From Arthrobacter crystallopoietes (GTDB taxonomy: Bacteria > Actinomycetota > Actinomycetes > Actinomycetales > Micrococcaceae): 64,000 bases of DNA. Under the pieces are notes generated by a model. The model did not search any database and had not been told where the DNA came from. It saw nothing but the letters and a program-made list of their open reading frames with translations. The position numbers and the translations under genes are program-made. This document shows, piece by piece, positions 8,971 to 17,100 of the stretch; position 1 is the stretch's first letter; every line of letters starts with the position of its first letter. Where the stretch lies: contig NZ_CP018863.1 in NCBI RefSeq assembly GCF_002849715.1, positions 372,001-436,000 on the forward strand, written 5' to 3'.

Positions 8971-9932
8971 TGACGGACTTGAAAACAACGGACCTGACCG
9001 AAGCCCCCGCCAAAATCAGCGTCACCGCGGCCGGCGCATTGTGTTGGCGTGTCAGCCAGGGCCGGCTGGAACTCTTGCTCATCCACCGGCCGCGGTACAA
9101 GGACTGGTCCTGGCCCAAGGGCAAGCTGGACAGCGGCGAAACCAATCCCGAGTGCGCTGTCCGCGAAGTCGAGGAAGAAGTCGGCGTGCGGGTGAAACTT
9201 GGCATCCCCCTGCCCACTATCCATTACCAGGTGCCCTCGGGGCTGAAGGAAGTACTGTACTGGGCTGCCAAATTGGACAAGGCGACGCCGAAACCGGACG
9301 GCAAGGAAGTGGACAAGGTCCGCTGGAGCACCCCGGAGGAAGCAGCCGAGCTGCTGAGCAACCCCTCGGATAAGGAACCGTTGGCTGCTCTGGTCAAGGC
9401 CTACGAGAACGGTGACCTGGAGACCTACCCCTTCATCGTCGTCCGCCATGCCAAAGCAAAGCCGCGGTCGTCCTGGACCCGGGCTGAAGGTGAACGACCG
9501 CTTGCTGCCACCGGCCTGCGGCAGGCGCTGGCGGTCTGCCGCTTGCTCGCCTCCTGGCAGCCCAAACGGGTGGTTTCCAGCCCTTGGCTGCGCTGCATGC
9601 AAACCATCACGCCGTACGCCAATTCGCAAAAAAGCAAGATCCGTACGGTCGAGGCCATCACGGAGCACAGCGCCCACCGGAACCCGCAGAAGGCCCGCTC
9701 GGCCATCGAGTATCTGTTGGACAAGCGCAAATCCACGGCAGTCTGCACCCACCGGCCTGTCCTGCCCCAGGTCATCAAGGTCCTGCGTGACCGGTTGCCT
9801 GAGGAACTGGCAGAACAGCTGCCCTCGAGAGATCCGTATCTGAAGCCCGGGGCGATGCTCGTCTGCCAGATCAGCGTCAAGAATCCGAACAGAATCGTCT
9901 CCCTGGAACACTTCGACGCCTACGACGACTGA
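8970..9932 (+). CDS. mutT1: MutT1-like NUDIX hydrolase with histidine phosphatase domain
   Basis: A two-domain enzyme of 320 residues. Residues about 15-150 form a NUDIX hydrolase with a complete Nudix box (GKLDSGETNPECAVREVEEE, then VGV). Residues about 165-315 form a histidine-phosphatase domain beginning with VVRHAKA, whose second conserved histidine is in CTHRPVLP. Mycobacterial MutT1 with this architecture hydrolyses 8-oxo-dGTP and diadenosine polyphosphates, sanitising the nucleotide pool. ATG 8970 overlaps the ppk stop by one base and is preferred to an upstream in-frame ATG at 8868 that would lie inside ppk. Coupling to ppk suggests joint expression with polyphosphate metabolism. Confidence 0.87.
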   Translation: MTDLKTTDLTEAPAKISVTAAGALCWRVSQGRLELLLIHRPRYKDWSWPKGKLDSGETNPECAVREVEEEVGVRVKLGIPLPTIHYQVPSGLKEVLYWAAKLDKATPKPDGKEVDKVRWSTPEEAAELLSNPSDKEPLAALVKAYENGDLETYPFIVVRHAKAKPRSSWTRAEGERPLAATGLRQALAVCRLLASWQPKRVVSSPWLRCMQTITPYANSQKSKIRTVEAITEHSAHRNPQKARSAIEYLLDKRKSTAVCTHRPVLPQVIKVLRDRLPEELAEQLPSRDPYLKPGAMLVCQISVKNPNRIVSLEHFDAYDD

Positions 9933-9945
9933 CGCTTTCCGGCGT

Positions 9946-9959
9946 GCTGAACGTTCAGC
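9946..9959. repeat. 14-bp perfect palindrome before the ferritin gene
   Basis: GCTGAACGTTCAGC is self-complementary over 14 bp. It lies 14 bp before the first iron-box-like element. It could be a regulator site or part of a mutT1 terminator; there is no loop or U tract that would favour the latter. Confidence 0.35.
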
Positions 9960-9972
9960 GGATGTGCCTTTG

Positions 9973-9991
9973 TGAGGTTCGGCTAAGGGAA
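9973..9991 (+). promoter_or_regulatory. IdeR/DtxR-like iron box 1 upstream of ferritin
   Basis: The 19-mer TGAGGTTCGGCTAAGGGAA agrees at 14 of 19 positions, by eye, with the mycobacterial IdeR consensus TTAGGTTAGSCTAACCTAA. The left half and centre match best. It is the first of two side-by-side boxes. Confidence 0.55.
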
Positions 9992-9992
9992 A

Positions 9993-10011
9993 TCTGGCTA
10001 GCCTAACCTGC
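9993..10011 (+). promoter_or_regulatory. IdeR/DtxR-like iron box 2 upstream of ferritin
   Basis: The 19-mer TCTGGCTAGCCTAACCTGC agrees at about 13 of 19 positions with the IdeR consensus, with a near-perfect centre and right half (TAGCCTAACCT). It starts 20 bp after box 1 starts and ends 25 bp before the -10 hexamer at 10036, a position suited to activation. Confidence 0.6.
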
Positions 10012-10035
10012 CTATCCAAGACCAAATTGAGGTCC

Positions 10036-10041
10036 TAGAGT
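10036..10041 (+). promoter_or_regulatory. -10 hexamer for leaderless ferritin gene
   Basis: TAGAGT ends 6 nt before ATG 10048 with no Shine-Dalgarno. Confidence 0.55.
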
Positions 10042-10047
10042 GCTTGC

Positions 10048-10572
10048 ATGAGCACATTCAACGAACTTCTCGCGGACCAGGTCGGCAACGAATTCGCTGC
10101 CTCGCAGCAGTACATCGCCATCGCTGTCTGGTTTGATAACGAAGACCTGCCCCAGCTGGCCAAGCACTTCTATCGGCAGTCGCTCGAGGAGCGCAACCAC
10201 GCCATGATGCTGGTTCGCTACATGCTGGACCGGGACCTCAAGGTGACCATTCCGGCCATTAACCAGGTCCACAATGATTTCAGCAACGTGGTGGAGCCGA
10301 TCAGCCTGGCCCTGCGGCAGGAAAAGGAAGTCACAGCCCAGATCGAGGCGCTCTTCGCAGCCGCCCGGGCCGAGACTGATGCCCTGGGCGAACAGTTCAT
10401 GCTGTGGTTCCTCAAGGAGCAGGTCGAAGAGGTGGCCTCGATGTCCACCCTGCTGGCCATCGCCGAGCGTGCGGACAACCTGTTCGACATCGAGAATTTC
10501 CTGGCCCGCGAATCCGTGGGCGATGAGGGCCGTGACTATGGCGCACCGGAAGCTGCCGGCGGCGCCGTCTAG
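10048..10572 (+). CDS. ftn: Ferritin
   Basis: Iron-storage protein that oxidises Fe(II) and stores it as a mineral in a 24-subunit shell. The 174-residue protein has the ferroxidase-centre residues of non-heme ferritins: the early glutamate in [13 protein letters not shown] in [10 protein letters not shown] (about residue 52), and the later glutamate and glutamine in [15 protein letters not shown]. It is probably an Ftn/BfrB type rather than heme bacterioferritin, because no clear heme-ligand methionine is seen. Two IdeR-like boxes just upstream suggest iron-dependent activation, as known for mycobacterial ferritin genes. Initiation appears leaderless. Confidence 0.92.
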   Translation: MSTFNELLADQVGNEFAASQQYIAIAVWFDNEDLPQLAKHFYRQSLEERNHAMMLVRYMLDRDLKVTIPAINQVHNDFSNVVEPISLALRQEKEVTAQIEALFAAARAETDALGEQFMLWFLKEQVEEVASMSTLLAIAERADNLFDIENFLARESVGDEGRDYGAPEAAGGAV

Positions 10573-10624
10573 GTACCGGTTGGGCATCACAGCTGGCCAG
10601 TCCGGATCCCATTGCCGGCTGGTC

Positions 10625-10630
10625 TAGACT
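10625..10630 (+). promoter_or_regulatory. -10 hexamer for leaderless thyA
   Basis: TAGACT ends 7 nt before GTG 10638, with no Shine-Dalgarno. Confidence 0.55.
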
Positions 10631-10637
10631 GGTCAGC

Positions 10638-11444
10638 GTGAATGCCATTCCCACTCCGTACGAAGACTTGCTGCGTGAGGTCATGGCCTCCGGCACCGAA
10701 AAATCGGACCGTACCGGCACCGGAACGCGCAGCGTTTTCGGCCGGCAGATCCGGTTCGATCTGGCCGAAGGTTTCCCGCTGATCACCACCAAGCGGGTGC
10801 ATTTCAAATCCGTGGCATTGGAGCTGCTCTGGTTCCTGCGCGGTGATTCCAACGCCAAGTGGCTGCAGGAACGCGGCGTGAAAATCTGGAACGAGTGGGC
10901 AGACGAGAACGGCGAACTGGGCCCCATCTACGGTGTGCAGTGGCGCTCCTGGCCAACGCCGGACGGCGGGCATATCGACCAGATCGCGGACCTCGTCGAG
11001 GGTTTGAAAAACAACCCGGACTCGCGCCGGCACATAGTTTCAGCCTGGAACGTGGCCGAGATCAAGAACATGGCACTGCCGCCGTGCCATGCGTTCTTCC
11101 AGTTCTATGTGGCGGACGGCAAGCTGTCCTGCCAGCTGTACCAGCGCAGTGCCGACATGTTCCTGGGCGTCCCGTTCAACATCGCTTCCTATGCGCTGCT
11201 GACGCTGATGCTTGCCCAGCAGGCGGGCCTGGAACCCGGGGAGTTTGTCTGGACCGGTGGCGACGTCCACATCTACGACGACCACGTGGACCAAGTGACC
11301 GAACAATTGGGCCGCGAACCGTATCCCTACCCGCAGCTGAGGATCCTGCGGAAACCGGCCAGCATCTTCGACTACAACTGCGAGGACTTCGAATTGCTGA
11401 ACTACCAGCATCATCCCGCTATCAAGGCACCGGTGGCCGTATGA
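10638..11444 (+). CDS. thyA: Thymidylate synthase
   Basis: Converts dUMP to dTMP using methylene-tetrahydrofolate and releases dihydrofolate. The 268-residue protein is of the short E. coli-like ThyA class. It has [11 protein letters not shown] near the N terminus (phosphate-binding arginine), the catalytic cysteine in [12 protein letters not shown] (about residue 150), the folate and dUMP-contacting [20 protein letters not shown] stretch, and the C-terminal APVAV. GTG 10638 follows TAGACT by 7 nt, so it is probably leaderless. The stop overlaps the start of folA as ATGA; folA regenerates the tetrahydrofolate consumed here. Confidence 0.96.
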   Translation: MNAIPTPYEDLLREVMASGTEKSDRTGTGTRSVFGRQIRFDLAEGFPLITTKRVHFKSVALELLWFLRGDSNAKWLQERGVKIWNEWADENGELGPIYGVQWRSWPTPDGGHIDQIADLVEGLKNNPDSRRHIVSAWNVAEIKNMALPPCHAFFQFYVADGKLSCQLYQRSADMFLGVPFNIASYALLTLMLAQQAGLEPGEFVWTGGDVHIYDDHVDQVTEQLGREPYPYPQLRILRKPASIFDYNCEDFELLNYQHHPAIKAPVAV

Positions 11445-12022
11445 TCCCCGCCGACACCCCCTCGGGCACGCATGCAGGCCGGAAGGAACCGGTACTGGGC
11501 CTGATCTGGGCGCAAAGCTCCAATGGCGTGATCGGCAAGGACGGCGACTTGCCGTGGCACCTGCCCGAAGATCTGGCCCACTTCAAACGGACCACCAAGG
11601 GCCACCCGGTCATCATGGGCCGCAGGACGTGGGATTCCTTCCCCGCAAGGTTCCGGCCGCTGCCGGGCCGGACCAATATCGTCATTAGCGGCAGCCCGGA
11701 ACGGCGGGAAGAGCTGGCCGCTTCCGGCGCCGTCGCCGTCGGGTCCCTCGAGGACGCTCTGGCGGAGGCGGCTTCCAGTCCCGGCAGCGAAGAGGTCTGG
11801 ATTATCGGTGGCGGCGAAATCTTCCGCAACGCCACCGCTTTGGCGAACACCGCCGTCGTTACCGTGATCGATCTGGAGACGGACGGCGACACCTTCGCTC
11901 CAAAGCTGGGCCCGGGTTGGACATTCGACGCCACCGAGCCCGCCGAGGGCTGGCTCACCTCGTCGAACGGCACCCGGTACCGCATCGCATTGTGGACGCA
12001 GCAGGTGGATCCGGCCAGCTGA
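11441..12022 (+). CDS. folA: Dihydrofolate reductase
   Basis: Reduces dihydrofolate to tetrahydrofolate with NADPH. The 193-residue protein carries the family motifs in order: [24 protein letters not shown] (quoted here in part; Met20-loop region with the DLPW motif and the acidic active-site residue), [14 protein letters not shown] for NADPH binding, and [10 protein letters not shown] for the second NADPH contact. A 15-residue N-terminal extension ([15 protein letters not shown]) precedes the usual start and is absent from E. coli FolA; a later start is possible, but ATG 11441 overlaps the thyA stop in the ATGA manner expected of coupled genes. It is the second gene of the thyA-folA operon. 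Confidence 0.94.
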   Translation: MIPADTPSGTHAGRKEPVLGLIWAQSSNGVIGKDGDLPWHLPEDLAHFKRTTKGHPVIMGRRTWDSFPARFRPLPGRTNIVISGSPERREELAASGAVAVGSLEDALAEAASSPGSEEVWIIGGGEIFRNATALANTAVVTVIDLETDGDTFAPKLGPGWTFDATEPAEGWLTSSNGTRYRIALWTQQVDPAS

Positions 12023-12144
12023 AGGACCAATCCGGCTGCCGGAGCCGCGGCAGGCTAGATTGCCCCTGCCGCCGGGCCGCGGAAGTGGCTAGGATCGGTG
12101 GACGGGCGCCAACAGTGCCGCCGGTCCGATGCGCAGGAGGAACC

Positions 12145-12453
12145 ATGTCTGTTTCACACGAGAACCTCACTCTGGTCCAGGACTCGAGCCGGGGCCGTTA
12201 TGAGCTCCACTGCGGCGATACGTTTATCGGATTCGAAGGCTTTGAAACCGACGACGACGGCGTCATCACTCTGCAGCACACCATCATCGACGAGAAATAC
12301 GGCCGCCGGGGCTTTGCCCGCGCCCTGGTCACCATGATCCTGACGGACATGCGGGCCAAGGAGCAGAGGATGGTCCCGCTGTGCACCTACGTCCAGTCGT
12401 ATCTTGAGCGTTTCCCGGAGTACAGTGACCTGGTCATCGAACATGCCCGCTAA
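12145..12453 (+). CDS. Small GNAT-like N-acetyltransferase (YjdJ/Gtf-like)
   Basis: A 102-residue one-domain protein of the minimal GNAT group (GCN5-related, Pfam Acetyltransf_CG-like). It shows TLQHTIIDEKYGRRGFARALV, the acetyl-CoA pyrophosphate loop with R/G residues, and then CTYVQSYLERFPEY, whose C-x-Y-V-x-x-Y-L pattern is diagnostic for this group. The substrate is unknown. A strong AGGAGG at 12135-12140 precedes ATG 12145 by 4 nt, unlike the leaderless genes around it. It stands alone between folA and asd. Confidence 0.8.
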   Translation: MSVSHENLTLVQDSSRGRYELHCGDTFIGFEGFETDDDGVITLQHTIIDEKYGRRGFARALVTMILTDMRAKEQRMVPLCTYVQSYLERFPEYSDLVIEHAR

Positions 12454-12542
12454 GCTGCCGGCGCATGCACAGCGGCAGGTCGTCAGGGGCGGCAAATTCG
12501 TGGTATACGTCACCTATTTGGGGGTCGGACAGCATACTGGCC

Positions 12543-12548
12543 TAAAAT
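12543..12548 (+). promoter_or_regulatory. -10 hexamer for leaderless asd
   Basis: TAAAAT ends 7 nt before ATG 12556. It overlaps the alternative ATG at 12547, which argues for ATG 12556 as the true start. Confidence 0.6.
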
Positions 12549-12555
12549 GGAGTGT

Positions 12556-13707
12556 ATGACTTCTCCCGCAGCAAGTTCCACTGTCCAATCAGTCGGCCTT
12601 ATCGGCTGGCGCGGAATGGTCGGCTCAGTCCTTATGCAGCGCATGCAGGACGAGGGCGATTTTGATCTGATCAACCCGGTCTTCTTCTCCACGTCCAACG
12701 CCGGCGGCCAGGCCCCCGCGTTCGCCGAAGGAGCCGGCACTCTGCAGGATGCCTTCGATATCGAAACGCTGGCCAAGCTGCCGATTATTGTCACGGCCCA
12801 AGGCGGAGACTACACCGCCGAGGTCTACCCCAAGCTGCGCGACGCCGGCTGGGACGGTCTCTGGATTGACGCGGCTTCCACCCTGCGGATGGACCAGGAT
12901 TCCATCATCGTGCTGGATCCGGTCAACCGCGAAGTAATCGACTCCGGCCTGGCCCGTGACGTCAAGAACTACATCGGCGGTAACTGCACCGTCTCCGCCA
13001 TGCTCATGGGCCTCGGTGGCCTGTTCCGGAACGGCCTCGTCGAGTGGGGCACCTCCATGACGTACCAGGCCGCTTCCGGCGGCGGCGCCCGGCACATGCG
13101 CGAACTGCTCAACCAGTTCGGCAGCCTGAACTCCGTGGTGTCCGATGAGCTGGCCCATCCTTCCTCCGCCATCCTGGAGATCGACCGGAAGGTGCTGGCC
13201 GAGCAGCGGAACCCGGAGCTGGATGCCTCCCAGTTCGGCGTGCCGCTTGCCGGTTCAGTGATCCCGTGGATCGACAAGGATCTCGGCAACGGCCAGTCCA
13301 AGGAAGAATGGAAGGCCGGCGCAGAAACCAACAAGATTCTCGGCCTCGACGTTGCCGAAGGCAGCCGGATCCCGTTCGACGGGCTCTGCGTCCGGATCGG
13401 TGCCATGCGCTCTCACTCCCAGGCGCTGACGCTGAAGCTCCGGGAAGATCTGCCCGTGTCCGAGATTGAGCGGCTGATCGACGCCGACAACGAGTGGGCC
13501 AAGGTGGTTCCCAATACCAAGGAAGCCACCATGGAGCAGCTCACCCCCGTTGCTGTCAGCGGCACCCTGGAGATTCCGGTCGGCCGTATCCGAAAGCTTG
13601 AAATGGGACCGGAATACATCAGCGCCTTCACCGTCGGCGACCAGCTGCTGTGGGGTGCGGCCGAGCCGCTGCGCCGCATGCTGCGGATCGCCACCGGCAA
13701 CCTCTAA
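12556..13707 (+). CDS. asd: Aspartate-semialdehyde dehydrogenase
   Basis: Reduces aspartyl phosphate to aspartate semialdehyde for lysine/diaminopimelate, threonine and methionine synthesis. The 383-residue product has the NADP site [18 protein letters not shown] and the catalytic cysteine in [17 protein letters not shown] (about residue 140), with the active-site histidine in [23 protein letters not shown] and the length are those of the E. coli-type enzyme rather than the shorter Gram-positive type; I believe Arthrobacter relatives also have this type. Starting at ATG 12556 is favoured by TAAAAT 7 nt upstream. A hairpin follows at 13743. Confidence 0.94.
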   Translation: MTSPAASSTVQSVGLIGWRGMVGSVLMQRMQDEGDFDLINPVFFSTSNAGGQAPAFAEGAGTLQDAFDIETLAKLPIIVTAQGGDYTAEVYPKLRDAGWDGLWIDAASTLRMDQDSIIVLDPVNREVIDSGLARDVKNYIGGNCTVSAMLMGLGGLFRNGLVEWGTSMTYQAASGGGARHMRELLNQFGSLNSVVSDELAHPSSAILEIDRKVLAEQRNPELDASQFGVPLAGSVIPWIDKDLGNGQSKEEWKAGAETNKILGLDVAEGSRIPFDGLCVRIGAMRSHSQALTLKLREDLPVSEIERLIDADNEWAKVVPNTKEATMEQLTPVAVSGTLEIPVGRIRKLEMGPEYISAFTVGDQLLWGAAEPLRRMLRIATGNL

Positions 13708-13742
13708 CCTTCGGGGCAACGAGAGCCGCCCTTAGCGCTAAC

Positions 13743-13772
13743 GCAGTCCGTTCCCTTCGGGGAGCGGACTGC
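13743..13772 (+). terminator. Hairpin terminator after asd
   Basis: 13-bp stem (13743-13755 with 13760-13772, one G-U pair) closed by a TTCG tetraloop, 35 bp past the asd stop. No U tract follows, as is common in high-GC genomes. The rest of the 240-bp gap up to 13948 shows nothing else clear. Confidence 0.65.
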
Positions 13773-13947
13773 CGCCGTTAACGGCCAACACCTCCACGGC
13801 ATGGATCCAGCGGCCGCCCCCCGTTCCTCCACAGACCGGGTCAAGACCACGGCGGTCCACATACTTCGAATACCCGTTCTATCCTAGTTGTCCCCCGACA
13901 TAGCGTGAAGGAATATCAGAATCCGCACGCCGGGAAGGGGCCATCCG

Positions 13948-14370
13948 ATGAAAACGCCAACAGCAGGCGAACTGCTGCACCAGTTTCTGGTTCAGTCGAG
14001 CGCTTGTAAACAGGAGGCGACGGCAGAGCGGTACCTGCTGGTTCATGCACAGCTGCACCGCTATCTGGAAAAAACCGGACACCGCATCCTGGAGACACAG
14101 CAGCTCCCCTATTTCCGCCGGGAACAGCAGAAGGATCCTGCCGATGCCTTCTGCCGATCGTTCTACGCCGAGGAGGTCATCTACGCTCTGCCCGGCTTCC
14201 TGGTCCTGCCTTGGCTCTACAGCAACCCGACGGACCGTCGTATCCAAATCAGCCAGACCGCGCGCCTGGCGGCATGGTTGTGCAAGAGCGGTTACGTTGA
14301 CCGCCGCTGGCACAGCTGTGCCGTGCTGGAGGTGGAGGGAGCAGTCCGGCGAGCACGGGCTGAATCATGA
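13948..14370 (+). CDS. Uncharacterised protein, first of a tandem paralog pair
   Basis: A 140-residue, probably cytoplasmic helical protein. I do not recognise the family. It aligns with the next gene along its length: ELLHQFLVQSS with KLLRMFFLRYN; RYLLVHAQLHRYLEKTG with RCNRIELHLRHFLDLCG; FYAEEVIYALPGFLVLPWL with MYAGELLAALPEFLAPEWL; and DRRIQISQTARLAAWLCKSGYVD with DRKVQISHSDRLVRWLCGERLVD (quoted in part). The strongest shared block is R-x-x-Q-I-S followed by R-L-x-x-W-L-C. A GAAGGGG sequence stands about 8 nt before ATG 13948. The stop overlaps the next start (ATGA), so the two are coupled and may form a heterodimer. Confidence 0.75.
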   Translation: MKTPTAGELLHQFLVQSSACKQEATAERYLLVHAQLHRYLEKTGHRILETQQLPYFRREQQKDPADAFCRSFYAEEVIYALPGFLVLPWLYSNPTDRRIQISQTARLAAWLCKSGYVDRRWHSCAVLEVEGAVRRARAES

Positions 14371-14798
14371 CTGGCAGCCCTAGCGTCGACAAGTTGCTCA
14401 GGATGTTCTTCCTCAGGTACAACCTGAGCCAGAAACCGGTGACCGTAGACCGGTGTAACCGGATCGAACTCCATCTCCGGCACTTCCTGGATCTCTGCGG
14501 CGAAGACTACCTGGCATCCGAGCAGCGTCAGCTGCTGGAGCTGGAACGCCAGTTCCAACCGCACGGTTCGGCTTTCGCGCGACTGATGTATGCCGGCGAG
14601 CTGCTTGCGGCACTGCCGGAATTCCTCGCCCCCGAATGGCTGATGAACCATGGCGTAGACCGCAAGGTACAGATCAGCCACAGCGACCGGCTGGTGCGCT
14701 GGCTCTGCGGGGAGCGGTTGGTGGACTTCCGGGCTCACCGGATGGATCTGCTGCACTTCCGCAGCGCCCATGACCAGGCGCTACGGGTGCAGCCGTGA
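14367..14798 (+). CDS. Uncharacterised protein, second of a tandem paralog pair
   Basis: A 143-residue protein homologous to its immediate upstream neighbour and translationally coupled to it through a 4-base ATGA overlap. It shares the MYAGELLAALPEF and VQISHSDRLVRWLCGE blocks. The aromatic and Trp-Leu-Cys residues are kept in both copies, which argues for a shared fold under selection. It has no signal peptide and no transmembrane segment. It ends 20 bp before the convergent murB gene. Function unknown; the first 60 residues (about RYNLSQKPVTVDRCNRIELHLR) might be mistaken for a phage-integrase N-terminal SAM-like fold, but no catalytic domain follows. Confidence 0.75.
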   Translation: MTGSPSVDKLLRMFFLRYNLSQKPVTVDRCNRIELHLRHFLDLCGEDYLASEQRQLLELERQFQPHGSAFARLMYAGELLAALPEFLAPEWLMNHGVDRKVQISHSDRLVRWLCGERLVDFRAHRMDLLHFRSAHDQALRVQP

Positions 14799-14818
14799 TC
14801 CACGGTCCAACGCCAGCG

Positions 14819-15916
14819 TCAGAGGGCGCAGCCGATCAGCAGCGGTTCCGGAACGAGCCGGATTCCAAACTTGTCCTGGACGCCATCCCTGACCGTACGG
14901 GCAATAGCCACAATGTCCTCGGCGGAAGCGCTCCCACGGTTCGTGATGGCCAACGTGTGCTTCGTGGACAGCGACGCCCTGCCTCCGGCGATGGAATATC
15001 CGTCCACGCTTCCGTTGGCCGTGCCCTCAAGTCCGAAGCCCTTGCCGAAACCGGATTTGTCGATCAACCACGCGGCACTTAGCTTCATCTGGTCGCCCAC
15101 GGGCCACCGGGGCGCCGTTTCAGGCAGTTGGTCGGCCACTTCAGCAGCAACGATCGGGTTGGTGAAGAAGGAACCGGTGCTGTAGGTATCCCGGTCGGCG
15201 GGGTCCAGGACCATGCCCTTCGAGGCCCGCAGTCGGAGGACCTCGCTGCGCACGTCGTTGGCCTTCGCCCGCTCTCCGGCTTCGACGGCGAGGGACCGGG
15301 CCAGTTCGGCATAGCGGATGGGCGCGCTCATCCGGCTCGGGGACAGCTGGAACTGGACCGTCAGGACCACGAAGCGCGGCGACCCGTTGGTTGTCGTTCG
15401 CTTCAGGACCGAGTCACGGTAGCCGAACCGGAGGTCCGAGTTGGCGAACGTCTTAACCACGTTGGCTTCCCGGTCCCACGTCCGTACGCTGGCTACGGTC
15501 TGGGAGACGTCCGCTCCGTAGGCTCCGACGTTTTGGACGGGCGTAGCTCCGGTCAGGCCGGGAATTCCCGACAGCGCCTCCAGCCCGGACCACGCATGCA
15601 GAACAGTGGCTTCCACGAGTTCATCCCACGGCTGTCCGGCCTGGACAGTGACCATGACGCCGCCGCAGGTTGCATCGGCGTCGTCCACGTCGTAGCCGGT
15701 GCTGGCAATCCGCAGAACCGTTCCCGGGTACCCCTCATCCGCAATCACGAGGTTGGATCCGCCGCCGATAATCAGCAGGCCTTCGCCTGCCTCATCCGCG
15801 GCGCGGACGCCCTCAATGATTTCCCGCTCCGTGGTGGCTTCGACATAGCGCCGGGCGGGTCCGCCGACTCCTACCGTAGTGAGAGGCGCCAGTTTGATGG
15901 CGGCTTCACCAGGCAC
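14819..15916 (-). CDS. murB: UDP-N-acetylenolpyruvoylglucosamine reductase
   Basis: FAD-dependent enzyme that reduces enolpyruvyl-UDP-GlcNAc to UDP-MurNAc for peptidoglycan. Motifs visible: TTVGVGGPARRYVEA (substrate-side N terminus), LIIGGGSNLVIADEGYPGTVL (FAD pyrophosphate site), SGIPGLTGATPVQNVGAYGADV (FAD/substrate loop) and the catalytic serine region SFFTNPIV. The C terminus with KLSAAWLIDKSGFGKGF and TKHTLAITNRGSASAEDI is typical of E. coli-type MurB. The start is ambiguous: GTG 15916 (taken) or TTG 15922, both inside the 3' end of the upstream maoC gene, so the genes overlap by 11 or 17 bp. It ends the MaoC-MaoC-murB unit. Confidence 0.92.
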   Translation of the reverse strand: MPGEAAIKLAPLTTVGVGGPARRYVEATTEREIIEGVRAADEAGEGLLIIGGGSNLVIADEGYPGTVLRIASTGYDVDDADATCGGVMVTVQAGQPWDELVEATVLHAWSGLEALSGIPGLTGATPVQNVGAYGADVSQTVASVRTWDREANVVKTFANSDLRFGYRDSVLKRTTTNGSPRFVVLTVQFQLSPSRMSAPIRYAELARSLAVEAGERAKANDVRSEVLRLRASKGMVLDPADRDTYSTGSFFTNPIVAAEVADQLPETAPRWPVGDQMKLSAAWLIDKSGFGKGFGLEGTANGSVDGYSIAGGRASLSTKHTLAITNRGSASAEDIVAIARTVRDGVQDKFGIRLVPEPLLIGCAL

Positions 15917-16331
15917 GGACAACGGCCTGCGCTTTTACCAGGACCTTCTGCCCGGCAGCAGTCACGGTCAGATCCACGCGGACCGATGAGTTCGCCTCGT
16001 CGACAGCGCCGATAACTCCGGCGACCTCGAGAGTAGCGCCGCCTGCATCCAGATTCTCCACAACCACCGGCTTGGTGAATCTCGTCTGGTAATCGACGAC
16101 CGCCGCCGGGTTGCCCGCCCAGTCGGTTACGAGCTGCACGGCAGCTCCCATCGTAAACATGCCGTGGGCGATCACTCCGGGTAGTCCGACCTGCTCGGCG
16201 AACCGGTCATTCCAATGGATCGGGTTGAAGTCGCCGCTGGCACCGGCGTACCGCACCAAATCCGCCCGCGAAACATCGATGGATGTGGAACCGATTTCCT
16301 GTCCGACGGACAGATCGCTCAAAGCTGGCAT
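15906..16331 (-). CDS. hadB: HadB-like MaoC dehydratase
   Basis: A 141-residue hot-dog-fold (R)-specific enoyl hydratase/3-hydroxyacyl dehydratase subunit. It has the catalytic motif DFNPIHWNDRFA (Asp and His, about residues 34-45) followed by GVIAHGMFTMG, so this is the catalytic partner. In mycobacteria the HadA-HadB pair works in FAS-II; Arthrobacter relatives lack mycolic acids, so the natural acyl substrate is open. ATG 16331 overlaps the hadA stop by one base (TGATG); a GTG three bases earlier is possible. The 3' end overlaps murB. The conserved adjacency to murB suggests envelope biosynthesis. Confidence 0.85.
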   Translation of the reverse strand: MPALSDLSVGQEIGSTSIDVSRADLVRYAGASGDFNPIHWNDRFAEQVGLPGVIAHGMFTMGAAVQLVTDWAGNPAAVVDYQTRFTKPVVVENLDAGGATLEVAGVIGAVDEANSSVRVDLTVTAAGQKVLVKAQAVVRAW

Positions 16332-16792
16332 CACTGGCCTTCCCCTCTCACCAGAATCGAAGACGTTGCAGTGGCAGTCTTCTCACCATCAGTAGTGCTG
16401 ATCTCCGCGCGGGTGGTAATCATGGCTCCGCCACCCATCGCCCGCACCTGGTCCACATGCAGTTCGGCTACCAGCTGGTCGCCTGCCACGATGGGACGGT
16501 GATGGACGAACCGCTGGTCGGCATGGACAACACGGGAGAAATCGATGCCGGCCTCGGGGTCTTCGATCAGTTGTGCGTCTGCCCGCTGCGCAACAATGAT
16601 CGCGAAGGTCGGTGGAGCGATCAGGTCCGCGTAACCGAGGTCCTTTGCGGCTTCCACCTCGAAGTGCGCCGGATGGGTTGCCTTAACAGCCCGCGCAAAC
16701 TCCCGGATCTTCTCACGGCCTACGGTGTAGGCTTCCCCGGCCGGATAAACGCGGCCGGCCAGCTGCGGGTTGACCCCGATCTGTTCTGACAT
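16331..16792 (-). CDS. hadA: HadA-like MaoC N-terminal dehydratase
   Basis: A 153-residue hot-dog-fold protein of the MaoC N-terminal/FAS1-DH group. It lacks the D-x-N-P-x-H catalytic motif seen in its neighbour and has instead the substrate-binding-subunit features LIAPPTFAIIVAQ and FVHHRPIVAGDQLVAELHV, as in mycobacterial HadA. It is therefore probably the non-catalytic half of a heterodimer. Start ATG 16792 is chosen over an upstream in-frame codon because GGAGA precedes it closely. It overlaps the hadB start by one base. Confidence 0.85.
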   Translation of the reverse strand: MSEQIGVNPQLAGRVYPAGEAYTVGREKIREFARAVKATHPAHFEVEAAKDLGYADLIAPPTFAIIVAQRADAQLIEDPEAGIDFSRVVHADQRFVHHRPIVAGDQLVAELHVDQVRAMGGGAMITTRAEISTTDGEKTATATSSILVRGEGQ

Positions 16793-16846
16793 GGATCTCC
16801 TTCTCAAGGGCAGAAAGTCTCTTCAAAGCGTAGTGCAGGGGGTGTA

Positions 16847-17083
16847 TCAATTCTTCTGCGGCCGGGCGGCTGCCCGGCGGGCCCTGGCGTCCCGCGCCCG
16901 CACCACCAGGCCGGCGAGATGCGTGAGCAGGCCGGTGATAATAATGGCCAGCGCCGCCCATACGAGGGGCTGCAGGCCGGCACTGGCAGCGATAATGGAC
17001 AGCAGGATACCGGCACCGATTAGAACCATTGCTGAGATGACTAGTTTGCGGTAGAGCGGTGAGCCAATATCCCAGGGGTTCAT
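16847..17083 (-). CDS. Small two-helix membrane protein
   Basis: A 78-residue protein with two hydrophobic segments (about residues 12-34 and 38-62) and a strongly basic C terminus (VVRARDARARRAAARPQK), predicting a hairpin with both ends inside. No family is recognised. A TAACCT hexamer 6 nt before ATG 17083 indicates leaderless initiation. It lies 54 bp upstream of hadA in the same direction and may head the hadA-hadB-murB transcript. Confidence 0.65.
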   Translation of the reverse strand: MNPWDIGSPLYRKLVISAMVLIGAGILLSIIAASAGLQPLVWAALAIIITGLLTHLAGLVVRARDARARRAAARPQKN

Positions 17084-17089
17084 ACTTCA

Positions 17090-17095
17090 AGGTTA
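17090..17095 (-). promoter_or_regulatory. -10 hexamer of a leaderless gene
   Basis: TAACCT (minus strand) ends 6 nt before ATG 17083. It overlaps nothing coding: the upstream gene stops at 17101. Confidence 0.5.
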
Positions 17096-17100
17096 GCGGT

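Noticed and set aside
13948..14798. Tandem pair as phage-integrase fragments
   Set aside because: The N-terminal helical pattern is suggestive, but no Arg-His-Arg-Tyr catalytic domain follows and both copies are complete, coupled genes.
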